DNA of 64,000 nt from Roseburia hominis (GCA_021771815.1 JAETOE010000018.1:1-64000), one strand, 5' to 3'. Counted from the stretch's first letter, positions 35,689 to 44,767 are shown. Numbers and translations: made by a program. Notes: generated by a model from the letters alone, not told the origin.

Positions 35689-37621
35689 TTACGATTTTGA
35701 GATAGCTTCTCTTCTTACCATGACAATTATCTTGTTGCAATTTATGTTTATTCGTCAGTTCCCCGGAGAGAAGACGAAGGCTTTTGGTGCGCTTCTTGTT
35801 ACCTGTATGGCGGAGTGCGCCGTAAATATTTTATCGTGTATCGGTCTGGCAAATGCCGCGCTCGTTCCGCAGTTTGTAAACGAGCTTTTGGCGTTTGCCT
35901 TTTTTGTGCTTGAGGGGCTTGCGTCCTATCTGCTTTTCTGTTATTTCATGGTAGTCTGTCGTTATGAGGGAAAGAAACGGAAGCTGGCGCGCTTGCTCGG
36001 CGTCATACCGTTTGCGCTCTTTTGTGTGATGGCGGTGTCCACGCCGTTTATCGGTTTCTTTTACTATTTTAAAGACGGAGCGTATTATCAGGGGTTCGGC
36101 GCAGGCTTTGGCTATGTGTATATCGCTTATTTCTTTGTGCTGAACATCATTCTGATCGTGAGGCGCAGAAATGTCGTGAGTCTGCACACGAAGGGAATTG
36201 TCAGTGTCTATGCGGTGGTCGCGGTTGCTATGATCGTGATACAGTATTATGTCCGAGGTTTGCTGCTCACAAGCGTTGGGAATACAGTAGTGCTTCTGAT
36301 GCTTTATCTGGAACTGCAGAACCCGAGCGAGCATCTGGATTCGGTTACCGGGATCGGTAATGAGAGTGCGTTTGAGATGCAGCTAAAAAAGCGTCTTGCC
36401 GGAAAGGAAGGGGGCACCGTGATAACCATTCATCTCCGCAAGTTCCACCATATCCATACGGTGGTTGGACTTGAGAACAGCAATGAGCTTCTTCGTCAGG
36501 TGGGTGCGTACCTGTACCGGCTGTGCGGTAAGTTCCATGTGTTCTACGCGGAGGGCGAGCTGTTTACGGTGTTTGCGGACACCGGGGAGGACAGGGAGCG
36601 GATCGAGGCGGCAGTCTGGAAACGTTTCGGCGAAGAGTGGACGGTGCAGGAGAACCGCATCCTTTTAAATATCGAAATGGTGATTCAGCATTATCCCAGA
36701 GATTTTCAAACGGAGGCGGAATTCTTCGGGATGCGGCAGTTCTTATTGGAGAATGCTGCAAAGTCGGGGATGACGGTGAGCGTAGAGACAAATGAGGAAC
36801 TGGTGGAGCAGTATCATCGCAGAAGGAAGATAGAACTCGCAGTTGCAAGGGCAATTCAGGATAAGGGCTTTGGGGTCTATTATCAGCCGGTCTATTCGCT
36901 GCGGGAAAAGCGCATTGTGTCATTGGAAGCGTTGGTGCGGCTTTACGATGAAGAACTGGGGTATATTTCGCCGGAGGAGTTTATTCCGCTTGCAGAGAGG
37001 GATGGAAGTATCATACATATCGGTGCACAGGTGCTGGAAGAGTGCTGCAGGTTTCTTTCCCGCCATGTGCTGTCGAATCTGTCGCTCGGCATCCGCACGG
37101 TGCATGTGAATATTTCCATGGCGCAGTGCCTGCAGCAGAATCTGACGGAGACGATAGCACCGGTATTAGAGAAGTATCATATTCCGCCTTCCATGCTCAC
37201 GCTTGAGATTACGGAGCGGACAGCGATCACGACGCCGGAGCGGATGCTCTGGCATATGGAGGAACTCGGGAAAATGGGAGTCTCCTTTGCGATGGACGAT
37301 TACGGGAGCGGCAATGCGAATTGTTCGTATCTGATCCGTTTTCCATTTGAGGAAATCAAGATCGACAAGGATATTGTGTGGGCGGCATTTGAAGATGAGA
37401 AGGCGAGAATCGTCATGGAAAATGAGATCAGAACCATACAGCGTCTTGGTATCCCGCTGATTGTCGAGGGTATCGAGCATAGGGAGCAGAGCGAGATGGT
37501 AGAGAGCCTCGGTGTGGACTATATTCAGGGGTATTATTATGGCAGACCGCTTCCGGAACAGGAATGTCTGCGCTATGTCCGCAGTTTTAATTCTGTTCCC
37601 GAAAATTATGCGAGACAGTAA
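35678..37621 (+). CDS. Membrane c-di-GMP phosphodiesterase with degenerate GGDEF and EAL domains
   Basis: A 647-residue protein. About six or seven membrane helices occupy residues 5-215. A GGDEF-like domain follows (about 220-370) in which the active loop reads YAEGELFTVF instead of RxGGDEF, so it is not a cyclase. The EAL domain (about 390-640) keeps the key elements: LEALVRL (EAL), VNISMAQ, EITERTA, MDDYGSGNANCSYL (DDFG-like) and EGIEH. It should hydrolyse c-di-GMP. The GTG start at 35678 has AGGAGG 9 bases upstream and overlaps the alarmone synthetase stop. The degenerate GGDEF may bind GTP as a control site, as in other such proteins. Confidence 0.9.
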   Translation: MQYNYDFEIASLLTMTIILLQFMFIRQFPGEKTKAFGALLVTCMAECAVNILSCIGLANAALVPQFVNELLAFAFFVLEGLASYLLFCYFMVVCRYEGKKRKLARLLGVIPFALFCVMAVSTPFIGFFYYFKDGAYYQGFGAGFGYVYIAYFFVLNIILIVRRRNVVSLHTKGIVSVYAVVAVAMIVIQYYVRGLLLTSVGNTVVLLMLYLELQNPSEHLDSVTGIGNESAFEMQLKKRLAGKEGGTVITIHLRKFHHIHTVVGLENSNELLRQVGAYLYRLCGKFHVFYAEGELFTVFADTGEDRERIEAAVWKRFGEEWTVQENRILLNIEMVIQHYPRDFQTEAEFFGMRQFLLENAAKSGMTVSVETNEELVEQYHRRRKIELAVARAIQDKGFGVYYQPVYSLREKRIVSLEALVRLYDEELGYISPEEFIPLAERDGSIIHIGAQVLEECCRFLSRHVLSNLSLGIRTVHVNISMAQCLQQNLTETIAPVLEKYHIPPSMLTLEITERTAITTPERMLWHMEELGKMGVSFAMDDYGSGNANCSYLIRFPFEEIKIDKDIVWAAFEDEKARIVMENEIRTIQRLGIPLIVEGIEHREQSEMVESLGVDYIQGYYYGRPLPEQECLRYVRSFNSVPENYARQ

Positions 37622-37635
37622 AGGAAATCAGAACT

Positions 37636-39624
37636 ATGAATATTATCAATGCAGAAAATATAACGAAGTCCTATACAGAGAGGAAGCTTTTTGATAAAGC
37701 TTCCTTTTATCTGCAGGAGGGCGAGAAAGTCGGCGTCATCGGCATCAACGGAACGGGAAAATCTACGTTGTTAAGGCTGATCGCAGGGTTGGAGGAGCCG
37801 GACGAGGGGATGATTACGCGTACAAATCACATCGTTGTCCGTTATTTACCGCAAAATCCGGTCTTTGATCCTGAAATGACAGTTATTGATAGCGTACTTA
37901 CCCAAAGTATTTTGAATTTTGTCGGAAGTGATGCAGCGGCTCATAAAAATGCAGGAGGTCATGCAAATGCTCATCTGGAGGAGCAGAAGTGGAGCCTGGA
38001 GAGCGACGCCAAGAGCATGATGACGCGCCTTGGAATTTATGATTTTACACAGAAGACGGGCGAACTGTCCGGCGGGCAGCGGAAGCGGCTGGCGCTTGTT
38101 GCGGCGCTTTTGGCGCCGTGCGACGTGTTGATTCTGGATGAGCCGACGAATCATCTGGATTCTGCGATGGCAGACTGGTTGGAAGATTTTCTGAAAAAAT
38201 GGCGCGGTGCACTCGTTATGATTACCCATGACCGCTATTTTCTCGACAGTGTGTGCAGCCGGATCGTCGAGGTAGATAAAGGGGCAATTTACAGCTATGA
38301 AACCAATTATAGCGGTTATCTGGAACGTAAGGCGGAGCGCGAGGAGAGCGCGCTCTCAAGCGAGCGCAAGCGGCAGACCATTTTGCGAAAAGAGCTGGAA
38401 TGGGTGAAAAGGGGTGCAAGGGCGCGCACGACAAAGCAGAAGGGGCGGCTGCAGCGTTATGAAGAGCTTAAGAACCAAAGCGCGCCAAAGACAGACGGCA
38501 GGGTGGAGATGAGTTCCGTCTATTCGCGGATGGGTAAGACGACGATTGAACTGTCCCATATCACGAAAGGGTATGACGGGCGCGCGCTGCTTTCTGATTT
38601 CTCCTATATTTTCTTAAAGGGCGACCGCGTGGGATTCATCGGTGCGAACGGAAGCGGTAAGACGACATTGATGAAGATAATCGCGGGACGCATGCAGCCG
38701 GATGCAGGAACAGTCACGGTCGGTGCCACGATTAAGATCGGGTATTACACGCAGGAGATCGAGACGACAGATGACGCGGGAATTGCCTATATGAATCCAG
38801 AGGAGAAGGTCATCGATTATATAAAGAACACAGCGGAGTATGTAAGAACGACAGACGGTCTGGTGTCAGCCTCAAATATGCTGGAACGTTTTCTTTTCCC
38901 GTCCTCGCAGCAGTATAGTCCAATCGGCAAGCTTTCCGGCGGAGAGAAGCGGCGGTTAAATCTTCTGCGCGTGCTGATGGAGGCGCCGAATGTACTGATC
39001 TTAGACGAGCCGACCAACGATCTGGACACGCAGACGCTTGCGATTCTGGAGGATTATCTTGACAGTTACGAGGGAATCGTGATTGCTGTATCGCATGACC
39101 GCTATTTTCTGGATCGTGTGGTAAGGCGTATCTTCGCCTTTGAAGGTGACGGCACAGTCTGCCAGTATGAGGGCGGATATACAGATTATGTAAACCGTCT
39201 TGCGGCGGAGGGGAGAAGACCGGGGGAGCAGAGCGTCGGTGCTGCGGTGGGATCAGGACAGACGCGAACTAATGATATAGGTGAAAAGTGCAGCAGAGCG
39301 GTCAGGGACGCCGGAAACGGCGCGCAGGATGAGGCGGCGGATGCAGCGGAGAAGACGGATTCCAGGGCGACCTGGAAACATGAGAAGAAGCTGAAATTTA
39401 CCTATAAGGAACAGCGTGAATACGAGACGATCGAGGATGATATCGCCGTGCTGGAGGATCGTCTTACGGCGCTGGATGGGGAGATGGCGGCGAACGCCAC
39501 GAATTCGGCGAAGCTCGGGGAGCTGATGAAGGAGAAGGAAGATGTAAAGGCGCAGCTTGAGGAGAAGGTGGAGCGATGGGAATACCTGGAGGAACTTGCC
39601 GCGCGGATCGCAGGGCAGGAGTAG
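37636..39624 (+). CDS. ABC-F family ATPase
   Basis: A 662-residue soluble protein with two ABC domains and no membrane domain, as in ABC-F ribosome-acting factors. Walker A sites are GINGTGKST and GANGSGKTT; signatures are LSGGQRKRL and LSGGEKRRL; Walker B motifs are VLILDEPTN in both. The charged inter-domain linker (about 235-290) is the P-site tRNA interaction motif. The C-terminus has a low-complexity spacer (about 535-590) and a coiled-coil ABC_tran_CTD-like domain. An extra stretch of about 25 residues with His/Ala/Asn (DAAAHKNAGGHANAHLEEQ) interrupts the first ABC domain near residue 105. It is most like Uup/YfmR-type members. Confidence 0.92.
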   Translation: MNIINAENITKSYTERKLFDKASFYLQEGEKVGVIGINGTGKSTLLRLIAGLEEPDEGMITRTNHIVVRYLPQNPVFDPEMTVIDSVLTQSILNFVGSDAAAHKNAGGHANAHLEEQKWSLESDAKSMMTRLGIYDFTQKTGELSGGQRKRLALVAALLAPCDVLILDEPTNHLDSAMADWLEDFLKKWRGALVMITHDRYFLDSVCSRIVEVDKGAIYSYETNYSGYLERKAEREESALSSERKRQTILRKELEWVKRGARARTTKQKGRLQRYEELKNQSAPKTDGRVEMSSVYSRMGKTTIELSHITKGYDGRALLSDFSYIFLKGDRVGFIGANGSGKTTLMKIIAGRMQPDAGTVTVGATIKIGYYTQEIETTDDAGIAYMNPEEKVIDYIKNTAEYVRTTDGLVSASNMLERFLFPSSQQYSPIGKLSGGEKRRLNLLRVLMEAPNVLILDEPTNDLDTQTLAILEDYLDSYEGIVIAVSHDRYFLDRVVRRIFAFEGDGTVCQYEGGYTDYVNRLAAEGRRPGEQSVGAAVGSGQTRTNDIGEKCSRAVRDAGNGAQDEAADAAEKTDSRATWKHEKKLKFTYKEQREYETIEDDIAVLEDRLTALDGEMAANATNSAKLGELMKEKEDVKAQLEEKVERWEYLEELAARIAGQE

Positions 39625-39628
39625 AACG

Positions 39629-39670
39629 GAGGCGTCTTTTCCGGGGCAGCAGCCCTCGAAGAGACGCCTC
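39629..39670. terminator. Hairpin between convergent ABC-F and ThrE genes
   Basis: GAGGCGTCT (39629-39637) pairs with AGACGCCTC (39662-39670). The loop is long and the T-runs are weak, so it probably serves both convergent transcripts but is not a classic terminator. Confidence 0.55.
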
Positions 39671-39686
39671 TATCTGCGACGCGCGC

Positions 39687-40127
39687 TTATCTGCGCACGT
39701 TTCTGTGCAGTGCATTGAACCAGCTCTGCGGCAGTGCAAAACCAAAGATGATTCCAAGCACGATCGCTCCGGCGACCTTGACAGTCTCCATGCCGTAATG
39801 CGAGCACTGATCCATTTCGTTCATAATGAAGTAATAGGACGTATAGTAAATGCCTGCACCGGGAACCAGAGGGAAGATGCCGGAAATCAGGTATACCGTA
39901 ACAGGGTTCTTGCGCATCGCGGCAATGGTGCGTGAGATCACGGTGAGCGCGAAGGTCGCGGCCAGATTTGCGAGCACAGTGCCTATCCCCGCTTCAATGC
40001 CGATCAGATAGGCGAGCCAGCCGAACGCTCCGGTTAGACCGCAGAATATAAGCTCGGATCTTGGTGCGGCGAACAACACGGCGAAAGAAAGCGTCGCGAA
40101 CATGGAAATAACAAATTGCAGAATCAT
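39687..40127 (-). CDS. ThrE-type threonine/serine exporter, small subunit (ThrE_2)
   Basis: A 146-residue membrane protein with four or five helices and the motif SGIFPLVPGAGIYY, typical of the small ThrE_2 (DUF3815) half. In Firmicutes the ThrE exporter is often split into two proteins; this one overlaps its larger partner by 4 bases (ATGA), so both are translated together. They probably form an amino-acid or small-metabolite exporter. Confidence 0.9.
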   Translation of the reverse strand: MILQFVISMFATLSFAVLFAAPRSELIFCGLTGAFGWLAYLIGIEAGIGTVLANLAATFALTVISRTIAAMRKNPVTVYLISGIFPLVPGAGIYYTSYYFIMNEMDQCSHYGMETVKVAGAIVLGIIFGFALPQSWFNALHRNVRR

Positions 40128-40903
40128 GCTAATAATGCACCTCCCATCACAAAGCGGTAAATCGTAATCACTGCGCCTACGCCTACGGCGATGCAGAATG
40201 CCGTTAAGACGGCGTCGATCATGTGAATCGCACCGGAGAGATAATCGCCGTTAAAGAAATCACGGATCGAGGTCGTGAGCGCGATTCCCGGAACGAGAGG
40301 CATGATGCTTCCGATGATGACCTTATCATACAGAATCGGCGCGCCCAGGGTGAGCAGTACTAAAGACAGCAGCGTTACCATGGCGCTTCCCAGGATATTT
40401 GTGATAAACTTGGAATTTTTATGACGCTGTAACCGGAACAGGAAGACCTTTAGGAGCATTCCGACAAGGAAAGAGATGACCGCGTCGAGCGGCGTTCCAC
40501 CGAACAGATAAGAAAAGCACCCGCAGCCCAATCCACAGAAGAATGCATGGACAGACGGTTTCCCGAAAGAAATCGTCTTACAGTCATCCAGACGCGTCCA
40601 AGCGTCGATCAGGGAGCACTCATGGGAACAGATTTCCCTGGAAAGCTGGTTTAATGCCGCAATACGTCCGAGATGTGTAGTTCCGAGCGGGACGTGGCGG
40701 ATCATACTGCAGGCGTCGTCGCGGTCCTCATTTGCGCTTGCAAAGATTCCGTTTGAGAGGACGTACACATCATAATTTTCAATTTCATATGCTTCCAAAA
40801 TGTGCATCACCGTATCTTCTACGCGATAGACTTCCGCACCGTTTCGAAGCAGGGCGTCGCCCATTTCTACGGCAAGAGCCAGTATTTCTTTTGTTACCGC
40901 CAT
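40124..40903 (-). CDS. ThrE-type threonine/serine exporter, large subunit (DUF1212)
   Basis: A 259-residue protein. The N-terminal soluble half includes ALAVEMGDALLRNGAEVYRVEDTV and NGIFASA. The C-terminal half has about five membrane helices with GSIMPLVPGIALTTSIRDFFNGDY, the hallmark of this family. The ATG at 40903 has an AAAGGCGG ribosome site 9 bases upstream, so I prefer it to a longer form starting at 40933. It pairs with the ThrE_2 gene downstream. It is divergent from the spoVA block. Confidence 0.88.
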   Translation of the reverse strand: MAVTKEILALAVEMGDALLRNGAEVYRVEDTVMHILEAYEIENYDVYVLSNGIFASANEDRDDACSMIRHVPLGTTHLGRIAALNQLSREICSHECSLIDAWTRLDDCKTISFGKPSVHAFFCGLGCGCFSYLFGGTPLDAVISFLVGMLLKVFLFRLQRHKNSKFITNILGSAMVTLLSLVLLTLGAPILYDKVIIGSIMPLVPGIALTTSIRDFFNGDYLSGAIHMIDAVLTAFCIAVGVGAVITIYRFVMGGALLA

Positions 40904-40973
40904 TTTGGTTATCCGCCTTTCACGATCATTCAAAAATATCCATATGAAAACGTATCATGTTTTGTTACAAAAT

Positions 40974-41003
40974 GCAATCAGTTACTTACACTAATACATA
41001 ATA
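40974..41003 (+). promoter_or_regulatory. Possible sigma-G promoter of the first spoVA block
   Basis: CATAATA at 40997-41003 matches the sigma-G -10 consensus. The -35 position 18 bases upstream reads GCAAT, which agrees at only three of five places. The location, about 60 bases before the first gene of the block, fits forespore expression. Confidence 0.4.
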
Positions 41004-41066
41004 TTTGCGCAGACAGGGATAATAATGCGTAAAAGAAGGAAAAAAGGGAAACAAGGAGGATCGCAT

Positions 41067-41234
41067 ATGAATTGCAAAAAGTACAGAGCATGCCTGGTCG
41101 GTGTGATTGCCGTTGCGTTGATCTGCGGCGTGCTGCTTTATATGAAGCATGGAAAAGAAAATGAAATTCCGACGGACGGCATTTTGGTGGAGCGGGATAT
41201 GGATTGTGGAGATGAGACAGAGGCATGGGCGTAA
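41067..41234 (+). CDS. Small single-pass membrane protein upstream of spoVAA (55 aa)
   Basis: A 55-residue protein with a basic N-terminus (MNCKKYR), one hydrophobic segment (about 8-26) and an acidic C-terminus. AAGGAGG stands 6 bases before this ATG, so I reject the longer frame from 41025. It overlaps the spoVAA start by 10 bases, which ties it to the spoVA transcript. It may be a small forespore membrane protein; no family is recognised. Confidence 0.65.
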   Translation: MNCKKYRACLVGVIAVALICGVLLYMKHGKENEIPTDGILVERDMDCGDETEAWA

Positions 41235-41878
41235 AAAGTGAGACGTTGTACTTAAAAATTGATCAGAACACGATTGTGATGGACCGCCACGTGACGCTTG
41301 GCGATATTGCAAAAATGGAGTGCGCAGACGCCTCGATCGTGCGGCAGCTAAAGCAAAAGAAAATCTATACATTCGCAGAGCCGATGAGCAAGAGAAAACA
41401 GAAAAACCAGATGAAGGTGTTTTCGATATTGAAAGTGATCGAGCTTATCCATGAGGAATATCCGAATGTGGATGTGAGCAACGAGGGGGAGAAGGACTTT
41501 ATCATCGAGTATATTCCGAATCCAGACAAGCCGAAGGCTGTCAATATCATCAAAACGGCGGCGCTTTTCGTCATCATATTTTTTGGCGCGGCGTTCTCCA
41601 TTATGGCGTTTAACAATGATGTTGCCGTCGGTGACGTTTTTGCAAAGTTCTACTATCAGGTGATGGGAACGCCCTCGGATGGAGTGACGGAAATTGAAAT
41701 CTGTTACAGCATCGGACTTGCCATCGGCATCACGCTGTTTTTTAACCATGTCGGTAAGAAAAAGATCACGCCTGATCCGACGCCGATGCAGGTGGAGATG
41801 CGCAAGTACGAGAAAGATATTGATACGACATTTATAGAGAACGCAGAGAGAAAGGGACACAGCATTGATGTTAATTAA
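41225..41878 (+). CDS. spoVAA: Stage V sporulation protein AA
   Basis: A 217-residue protein with a soluble N-terminal half (LYLKIDQNTIVMDRHVTLGDIAKMEC) and two membrane helices, one about 119-137 (AALFVIIFFGAAFSIMAF) and one about 165-180. It matches SpoVAA. SpoVA proteins form the inner spore membrane channel that loads Ca-dipicolinate during sporulation and releases it in germination. It overlaps spoVAB by 11 bases. Confidence 0.9.
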   Translation: MGVKSETLYLKIDQNTIVMDRHVTLGDIAKMECADASIVRQLKQKKIYTFAEPMSKRKQKNQMKVFSILKVIELIHEEYPNVDVSNEGEKDFIIEYIPNPDKPKAVNIIKTAALFVIIFFGAAFSIMAFNNDVAVGDVFAKFYYQVMGTPSDGVTEIEICYSIGLAIGITLFFNHVGKKKITPDPTPMQVEMRKYEKDIDTTFIENAERKGHSIDVN

Positions 41879-42296
41879 GCATATCTTTTTGGGATTCATT
41901 GGACTTGCTGCGGGCTTCGGGGTATCTGCGGGAACATTCGCTTTTCTGATCATTATCGGGGTCATTCCGCGCATGATCGGAAAGTGCAACCGGGCGGCAG
42001 AGACGCTGCGTTTTGAAAATGCGGTCATTCTCGGAGGGATTTTCGGGAATCTTGCATCTGTATTTCTTAATCTGCGGTTTCCGTTCGGGCCGCTGCTGCT
42101 CTGCATCTATGGTCTGTCGGCGGGAATTTTTGTCGGCTGTATGGCGGTGGCGCTTGCGGAAATCTTAAATACGTTTCCGATCGTGTTCAGGCGGGCGGGG
42201 CTGAAGGTCGGGTTGTTCTGGGCGATACTCGCGATGGCGGCGGGAAAGCTTGTCGGTTCTTTGTATTATTTCCTTGGAAAATTTCCTTCTTCGTAG
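41868..42296 (+). CDS. spoVAB: Stage V sporulation protein AB
   Basis: A 142-residue membrane protein with about four helices (GFIGLAAGFGVSAGTFAFLIIIGVIPRM, then AVILGGIFGNLASVF) matching SpoVAB. A TTG at 41865 precedes the ATG at 41868; AAAGGGA placement fits the ATG. It overlaps the end of spoVAA, showing coupled translation. Confidence 0.9.
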   Translation: MLIKHIFLGFIGLAAGFGVSAGTFAFLIIIGVIPRMIGKCNRAAETLRFENAVILGGIFGNLASVFLNLRFPFGPLLLCIYGLSAGIFVGCMAVALAEILNTFPIVFRRAGLKVGLFWAILAMAAGKLVGSLYYFLGKFPSS

Positions 42297-42319
42297 TAAA
42301 ATGGAGCGGGAGGATTTAT

Positions 42320-42649
42320 ATGGTAACATCGATCGCGCGCCAGAGCGTCATTATCAAATGCAATATGCAGAAGTCCGTTTTGACGGGAAATTATGAGTTT
42401 TATTATGCGGCGGGGCTGGTCGCGAAGCTGTCCGGCGTGAGCATACCGGAAGATATTAAACCGGAGGAGCTGACTACGCTTCTGGCAGAGGAGATCCCGA
42501 AGCTTACGCCTGCGGATGAGCAGGAGAAATATCTCTTTACAATGCTTGCGGATTACAGACCGGGGGAGGAGTACGACGGGCAGATGAAGGAACTTTTCCT
42601 ATGGGGAAAAGATGAAAAGTATCTGTGGACAGTCACGATTCCGTCGTAA
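42320..42649 (+). CDS. Hypothetical protein within the spoVA block (109 aa)
   Basis: A 109-residue soluble acidic protein between spoVAB and spoVAC. It begins MVTSIARQSVIIKCNMQKSV and has no membrane segment. GGGAGGATTTAT before the ATG supports translation. No known family is recognised. Its place in the block suggests forespore expression, but its role is not known. Confidence 0.7.
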   Translation: MVTSIARQSVIIKCNMQKSVLTGNYEFYYAAGLVAKLSGVSIPEDIKPEELTTLLAEEIPKLTPADEQEKYLFTMLADYRPGEEYDGQMKELFLWGKDEKYLWTVTIPS

Positions 42650-42730
42650 GAGAAGGAATCTTCGATACGGTTTCCTGAATAAACGGAAGTAAAACTGCGC
42701 ATACTGACAGAAAAAGCGGAGGTAAGCGTA

Positions 42731-43195
42731 GTGGACGAGAAGCAGGAACGAATCAATCAAAAGTACAATCAATACGTTAAGGAAGTCACGCCGACCCATA
42801 ATCTGTGGTGGAATATGGCGAAAGCCTTTGTGACAGGCGGAATTATCTGCGCCATCGGACAGTTTATTTTAAACACCTGTGAGAGTTACGGACTGGATAA
42901 GCAGGTGTCGGGAAGCTGGTGCTCCCTCATTCTGGTGCTGTTATCCGTTATTCTGACAGGATTGAATCTATATCCGTCAATCGCGAACTGGGGCGGTGCG
43001 GGAGCGTTGGTGCCGATCACCGGGTTTGCGAACGGTGTGGCGGCTCCGGCGATCGAGTTTCAGAAAGAGGGACAGATCTTTGGTATCGGCTGCAAAATAT
43101 TTACCATTGCCGGACCGGTCATTCTCTACGGGATCTTTTCAAGCTGGGTCGTGGGACTGATCTACTGGATCGGAAAGGTCTGGGGGTGGTTCTGA
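42731..43195 (+). CDS. spoVAC: Stage V sporulation protein AC
   Basis: A 154-residue protein with four or five helices matching SpoVAC, the mechanosensitive core of the dipicolinate channel. The blocks HNLWWNMAKAFVTGGIICAIGQ and NWGGAGALVPITGFANGVAAPAIEF are diagnostic. The start is GTG at 42731 with GGAGG 8 bases upstream. It shares its stop with the start of the next small gene (TGATG). Confidence 0.95.
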   Translation: MDEKQERINQKYNQYVKEVTPTHNLWWNMAKAFVTGGIICAIGQFILNTCESYGLDKQVSGSWCSLILVLLSVILTGLNLYPSIANWGGAGALVPITGFANGVAAPAIEFQKEGQIFGIGCKIFTIAGPVILYGIFSSWVVGLIYWIGKVWGWF

Positions 43196-43377
43196 TGGTA
43201 AATCGAAAGGATATGCCCATGGGGCTTGCGTTTCAGCTATCCATGAACGAGCAGGCGATGGAGAATTTTGCGCGGATGACGGAGGAGGAGAAGCTGCAGG
43301 TGCTCGCTGCAGCGAGAAGCGTCACATCCAAGGAGCAGATGCGCGGGATAGTGGAGGATCTTACACGGCTGGGCTGA
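43195..43377 (+). CDS. Small conserved hypothetical protein after spoVAC (60 aa)
   Basis: A 60-residue protein starting MVNRKDMPMGLAFQLSMNEQ, with FARMTEEEKLQVLAAARSV, a helix pattern common in short clostridial proteins. Its ATG overlaps the spoVAC stop codon (TGATG), so it is translationally coupled. In other spore formers spoVAD normally follows spoVAC; here this gene ends the block. Function unknown. Confidence 0.75.
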   Translation: MVNRKDMPMGLAFQLSMNEQAMENFARMTEEEKLQVLAAARSVTSKEQMRGIVEDLTRLG

Positions 43378-43447
43378 TTAGTGTGAAAAATCTATATGCA
43401 TCTGTGAAGTAAAACAGATGCAAAATACATAAAAAGGAATACGGTAT

Positions 43448-44767
43448 ATGTCAGTTACAAAACAATTTTTCAGATACGTTACACAAAATATATTCGGAAT
43501 GCTGGGTATCTCCTGTTATATCATTGCAGATACCTTTTTTATTGCCAGAGCAGCAGGCGCGGACGGAATTACGGTCTTGAATCTTGCGCTCCCTATCTAT
43601 AACCTGATTTTTGCAATCGGCTCGATGATCGGCGTCGGTTCTGCGACCAGATTTGCGATTCTGCGCGCGCAGAAGGAAAAAGCGGCGGATGATTATTTTT
43701 CGAACGCGGTCTGCTTTGTCTGGACGATCGGTATTCTGTTCACATTTGCGGGAATATTTGTGCCGGATAAAATGTTGATTCTGATGGGGGCGGATGCGGC
43801 GATCGCGGCGCTGGGGCAGGGGTACACCAGGATATTCCTTTTATTTACGCCGTTTTTCATGATGAATCATGTTGTGAGCGCGTTCGTGCGCAATGATGAC
43901 GCACCGTCGCTCGCAATGGCGGGAACGCTTGCAGGAAGCCTCTTTAACATTGTGTTCGATTATATCTTTATGTTTCCGCTTCATATGGGACTTAAGGGTG
44001 CTGCGCTTGCGACCGTGGCGTCTCCGGTCATCAGTATCGTCGTCTGTGGCACGCATTTTCTGGACAAAAAGAATACGATCCGGTTTCGGATGTGCCTGCC
44101 GTCCGTCCGCCGTCTGTGGCAGTCCTGCCAGCTCGGGGTGGCGGCGTTTGTCGGAGAATTGTCTTCGGGAGTGACTACAACAGTCTTTAATTTTCTGATT
44201 CTCGGATTGGTGGGGAATATCGGAGTTGCCGCTTATGGCGTGGTCGCGAATTTTGCGCTTGTGGCGACGGCGATTTTTAACGGTGTGTCACAGGGAGCGC
44301 AGCCGCTTGCGAGCGCTTACTACGGAAAAGGGGACGGGACGTCCGTAAAAAAGATTTTAAAGCTTGGTACAGCCACGGCGGCGGTCATCGGCGTGCTGCT
44401 GCTTGCGGGTGTCTATGCGTGCACGGACAGCCTCGTCGCGATATTTAACAGCGAGCAGTCGGCAGAACTGGAAGGGTATGCGTACACAGGGATGCGGCTG
44501 TATTTCATCGGCTTTTTATTTGCCGGATTTAACATTGTCGGCGCGGGTTATTTAAGCGCGACCGGACGCGCGAGGGCGGCGTTCGTCACATCCGTTATGC
44601 GAGGGTTTGTGGCAATCGTGGGCTGCTCTCTGGCGCTTGCCGCGCTCATCGGTTTAAACGGCGTATGGCTGTCGTTTCCGGCGTCGGAATTTCTGACTGC
44701 GCTTGTAATGGCATTGGCGCTTCGACGCGGGATGCGGAAAGAAAAACGCCCCGTATCAATTAAATAA
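43448..44767 (+). CDS. MATE-family efflux transporter
   Basis: A 439-residue, twelve-helix transporter of the multidrug and toxin extrusion family. The N-terminal bundle contains ADTFFIARAAGADGITVLNLALP, a typical MATE start, and the C-terminal bundle contains FNGVSQGAQPLASAYYGKG. It uses an ion gradient to export drugs or metabolites. The last 8 bases overlap the convergent HAD gene. A hairpin (43398-43421) stands in the gap before it. Confidence 0.92.
   Translation: MSVTKQFFRYVTQNIFGMLGISCYIIADTFFIARAAGADGITVLNLALPIYNLIFAIGSMIGVGSATRFAILRAQKEKAADDYFSNAVCFVWTIGILFTFAGIFVPDKMLILMGADAAIAALGQGYTRIFLLFTPFFMMNHVVSAFVRNDDAPSLAMAGTLAGSLFNIVFDYIFMFPLHMGLKGAALATVASPVISIVVCGTHFLDKKNTIRFRMCLPSVRRLWQSCQLGVAAFVGELSSGVTTTVFNFLILGLVGNIGVAAYGVVANFALVATAIFNGVSQGAQPLASAYYGKGDGTSVKKILKLGTATAAVIGVLLLAGVYACTDSLVAIFNSEQSAELEGYAYTGMRLYFIGFLFAGFNIVGAGYLSATGRARAAFVTSVMRGFVAIVGCSLALAALIGLNGVWLSFPASEFLTALVMALALRRGMRKEKRPVSIK

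Noticed and set aside
43398-43421. Hairpin before the MATE gene as a terminator or riboswitch
   Set aside because: The 8-bp stem has no T-run and no recognisable aptamer; noted only as a structure in the MATE entry.
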